5,883 nucleotides of DNA from contig JACDEP010000117.1 in the NCBI GenBank assembly GCA_013816325.1, positions 1-5,883 on the forward strand, written 5' to 3'. The stretch comes from Methylotenera sp. Its GTDB lineage: Bacteria > Pseudomonadota > Gammaproteobacteria > Burkholderiales > Methylophilaceae. Both the position numbers and the translations under genes were made by a program. This document shows positions 5,176 through 5,883 of this stretch, in pieces. Below the pieces are notes generated by a model that saw only the letters and a list, made by a program, of their open reading frames with translations, was not told the origin of the DNA and ran no database searches. Every line of letters begins with the position of its first letter. Positions within the stretch are counted from its first letter, which is position 1.

Positions 5176-5883
5176 ATGTCAGTGGCTAATGTAATGAAGA
5201 TGGTGAAAGAAAACGACATTAAGTTTGTTGATTTCCGTTTCACCGACACTCGCGGTAAAGAGCAACACGTAACTGTGCCAGTTTCTGCATTCAATGAAGA
5301 TAAATTTACTGAAGGCCACGCATTTGACGGTTCTTCAATCGCCGGTTGGAAAGGTATTCAAGCTTCTGATATGCAATTGATGCCTGATGCTTCAACAGCG
5401 AACATTGATCCATTCATGGACGAACCAACATTGATTTTGACCTGCGACGTTGTTGACCCAACAGACGGAAAAGGTTACGACCGTGACCCACGTTCTTTAG
5501 CTAAACGTGCTGAAGCTTACTTAAAGTCCACAGGCCTGGGGGACACAGCTTACTTCGGTCCTGAACCAGAATTCTTTATCTTCGACTCAATCAACTGGTC
5601 AGTTGATATGAGCGGTAGCTCAGTAAAAATTAATTCAGAAGAGGCTGCATGGTCATCTGGTGAGAAATTTGAAGGCGGCAACACAGGCCACCGTCCAGCA
5701 GTTAAAGGCGGTTACTTCCCGGTACCACCAGTCGATTCATTGCAAGATGTTCGCTCAGCAATGTGTATGACATTAGAAGCAATGGGCGTACCTGTTGAAG
5801 TACATCACCATGAAGTTGCAACTGCTGGTCAATGTGAAATCGGTACCAAATTTGCCACTCTGACACAACGTGCAGACTGGACA
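5176..5883 (+). CDS. glnA: Glutamine synthetase type I (GlnA), 3'-truncated by window edge
   Basis: GlnA condenses ammonium with glutamate using ATP to make glutamine and is the entry point of ammonium assimilation; the type I enzyme is a cytosolic dodecamer. The 236 visible codons cover about half of the usual ~470 residues. The beta-grasp N-domain carries KFVDFRFTDTRGKEQH and HAFDGSSIAGWK with D51 (E. coli D50, counted without Met). The catalytic domain shows GPEPEFF with metal-ligand Glu130 and Glu132, the GHRPAVKGGYFPVPP segment (171-185), and HHHEVATAGQCE with Glu213 and Glu221. The Asn/His flap, the ATP-binding residues and the Tyr of the adenylylation site fall beyond the window, so GlnE control cannot be judged here. 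Codon choice looks more biased than in neighbouring genes, as expected for an abundant protein. Upstream sigma-54 and NtrC sites imply induction under nitrogen limitation. Confidence 0.98.
   Translation, partial: MSVANVMKMVKENDIKFVDFRFTDTRGKEQHVTVPVSAFNEDKFTEGHAFDGSSIAGWKGIQASDMQLMPDASTANIDPFMDEPTLILTCDVVDPTDGKGYDRDPRSLAKRAEAYLKSTGLGDTAYFGPEPEFFIFDSINWSVDMSGSSVKINSEEAAWSSGEKFEGGNTGHRPAVKGGYFPVPPVDSLQDVRSAMCMTLEAMGVPVEVHHHEVATAGQCEIGTKFATLTQRADWT

Noticed and set aside
5091..5294. 67-codon minus-strand frame across the glnA leader and start
   Set aside because: Overlaps antisense the glnA start and leader, and resembles no family; better explained as chance.

Overview
This is an ordinary bacterial chromosomal window that I place in the Betaproteobacteria. 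The protein sequences look closest to the Methylophilaceae (Methylotenera/Methylophilus type). That is an impression from the conserved protein sequences, the moderately AT-rich composition and the rhodanese-aroE-mtgA order; no search was run. I see no prophage, insertion sequence, tRNA, rRNA or CRISPR array.

Layout. Positions 1-2456 (+) hold the last ~817 codons of uvrA (excinuclease ABC subunit A), whose first ~120 codons lie upstream of the window. After a 48-bp gap carrying three copies of an 8-bp word comes a 79-residue DUF2798-type two-helix membrane protein (2505-2744, +) that starts with TTG. It converges, with only 14 bp between, on a minus-strand cluster. That cluster, in transcription order, is a rhodanese-like protein (4838-4380), aroE for shikimate dehydrogenase (4365-3517) and mtgA for a monofunctional peptidoglycan glycosyltransferase (3496-2759). 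The gaps are 14 and 20 bp, so this is very probably one operon. A ~337-bp AT-rich intergenic region (4839-5175) separates it from the divergent glnA (type I glutamine synthetase), which starts at 5176 and runs off the right edge.

The most informative non-coding stretch is this glnA control region. It holds two NtrC-type palindromes (GCAC-N7-GTGC) whose centres are 31 bp apart, about three helical turns. About 90 bp downstream is a sigma-54 promoter with exact GG-N10-GC spacing, followed by a ~78-nt leader that can form an AT-rich hairpin. A perfect TATAAT lies between the enhancer and the sigma-54 promoter. This is the classical enteric glnA arrangement: transcription from the sigma-54 promoter by phosphorylated NtrC under nitrogen limitation, perhaps with a sigma-70 promoter for basal expression. 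A TTGACA-containing promoter candidate for the rhodanese operon points the other way.

The genes serve separate housekeeping roles: DNA repair (uvrA), aromatic amino-acid synthesis (aroE), cell-wall synthesis (mtgA) and ammonium assimilation (glnA). I found no convincing evidence of a novel system. The points most worth a second look are the glnA control region, its leader hairpin, and the small TTG-started membrane protein with its repeat-containing leader.
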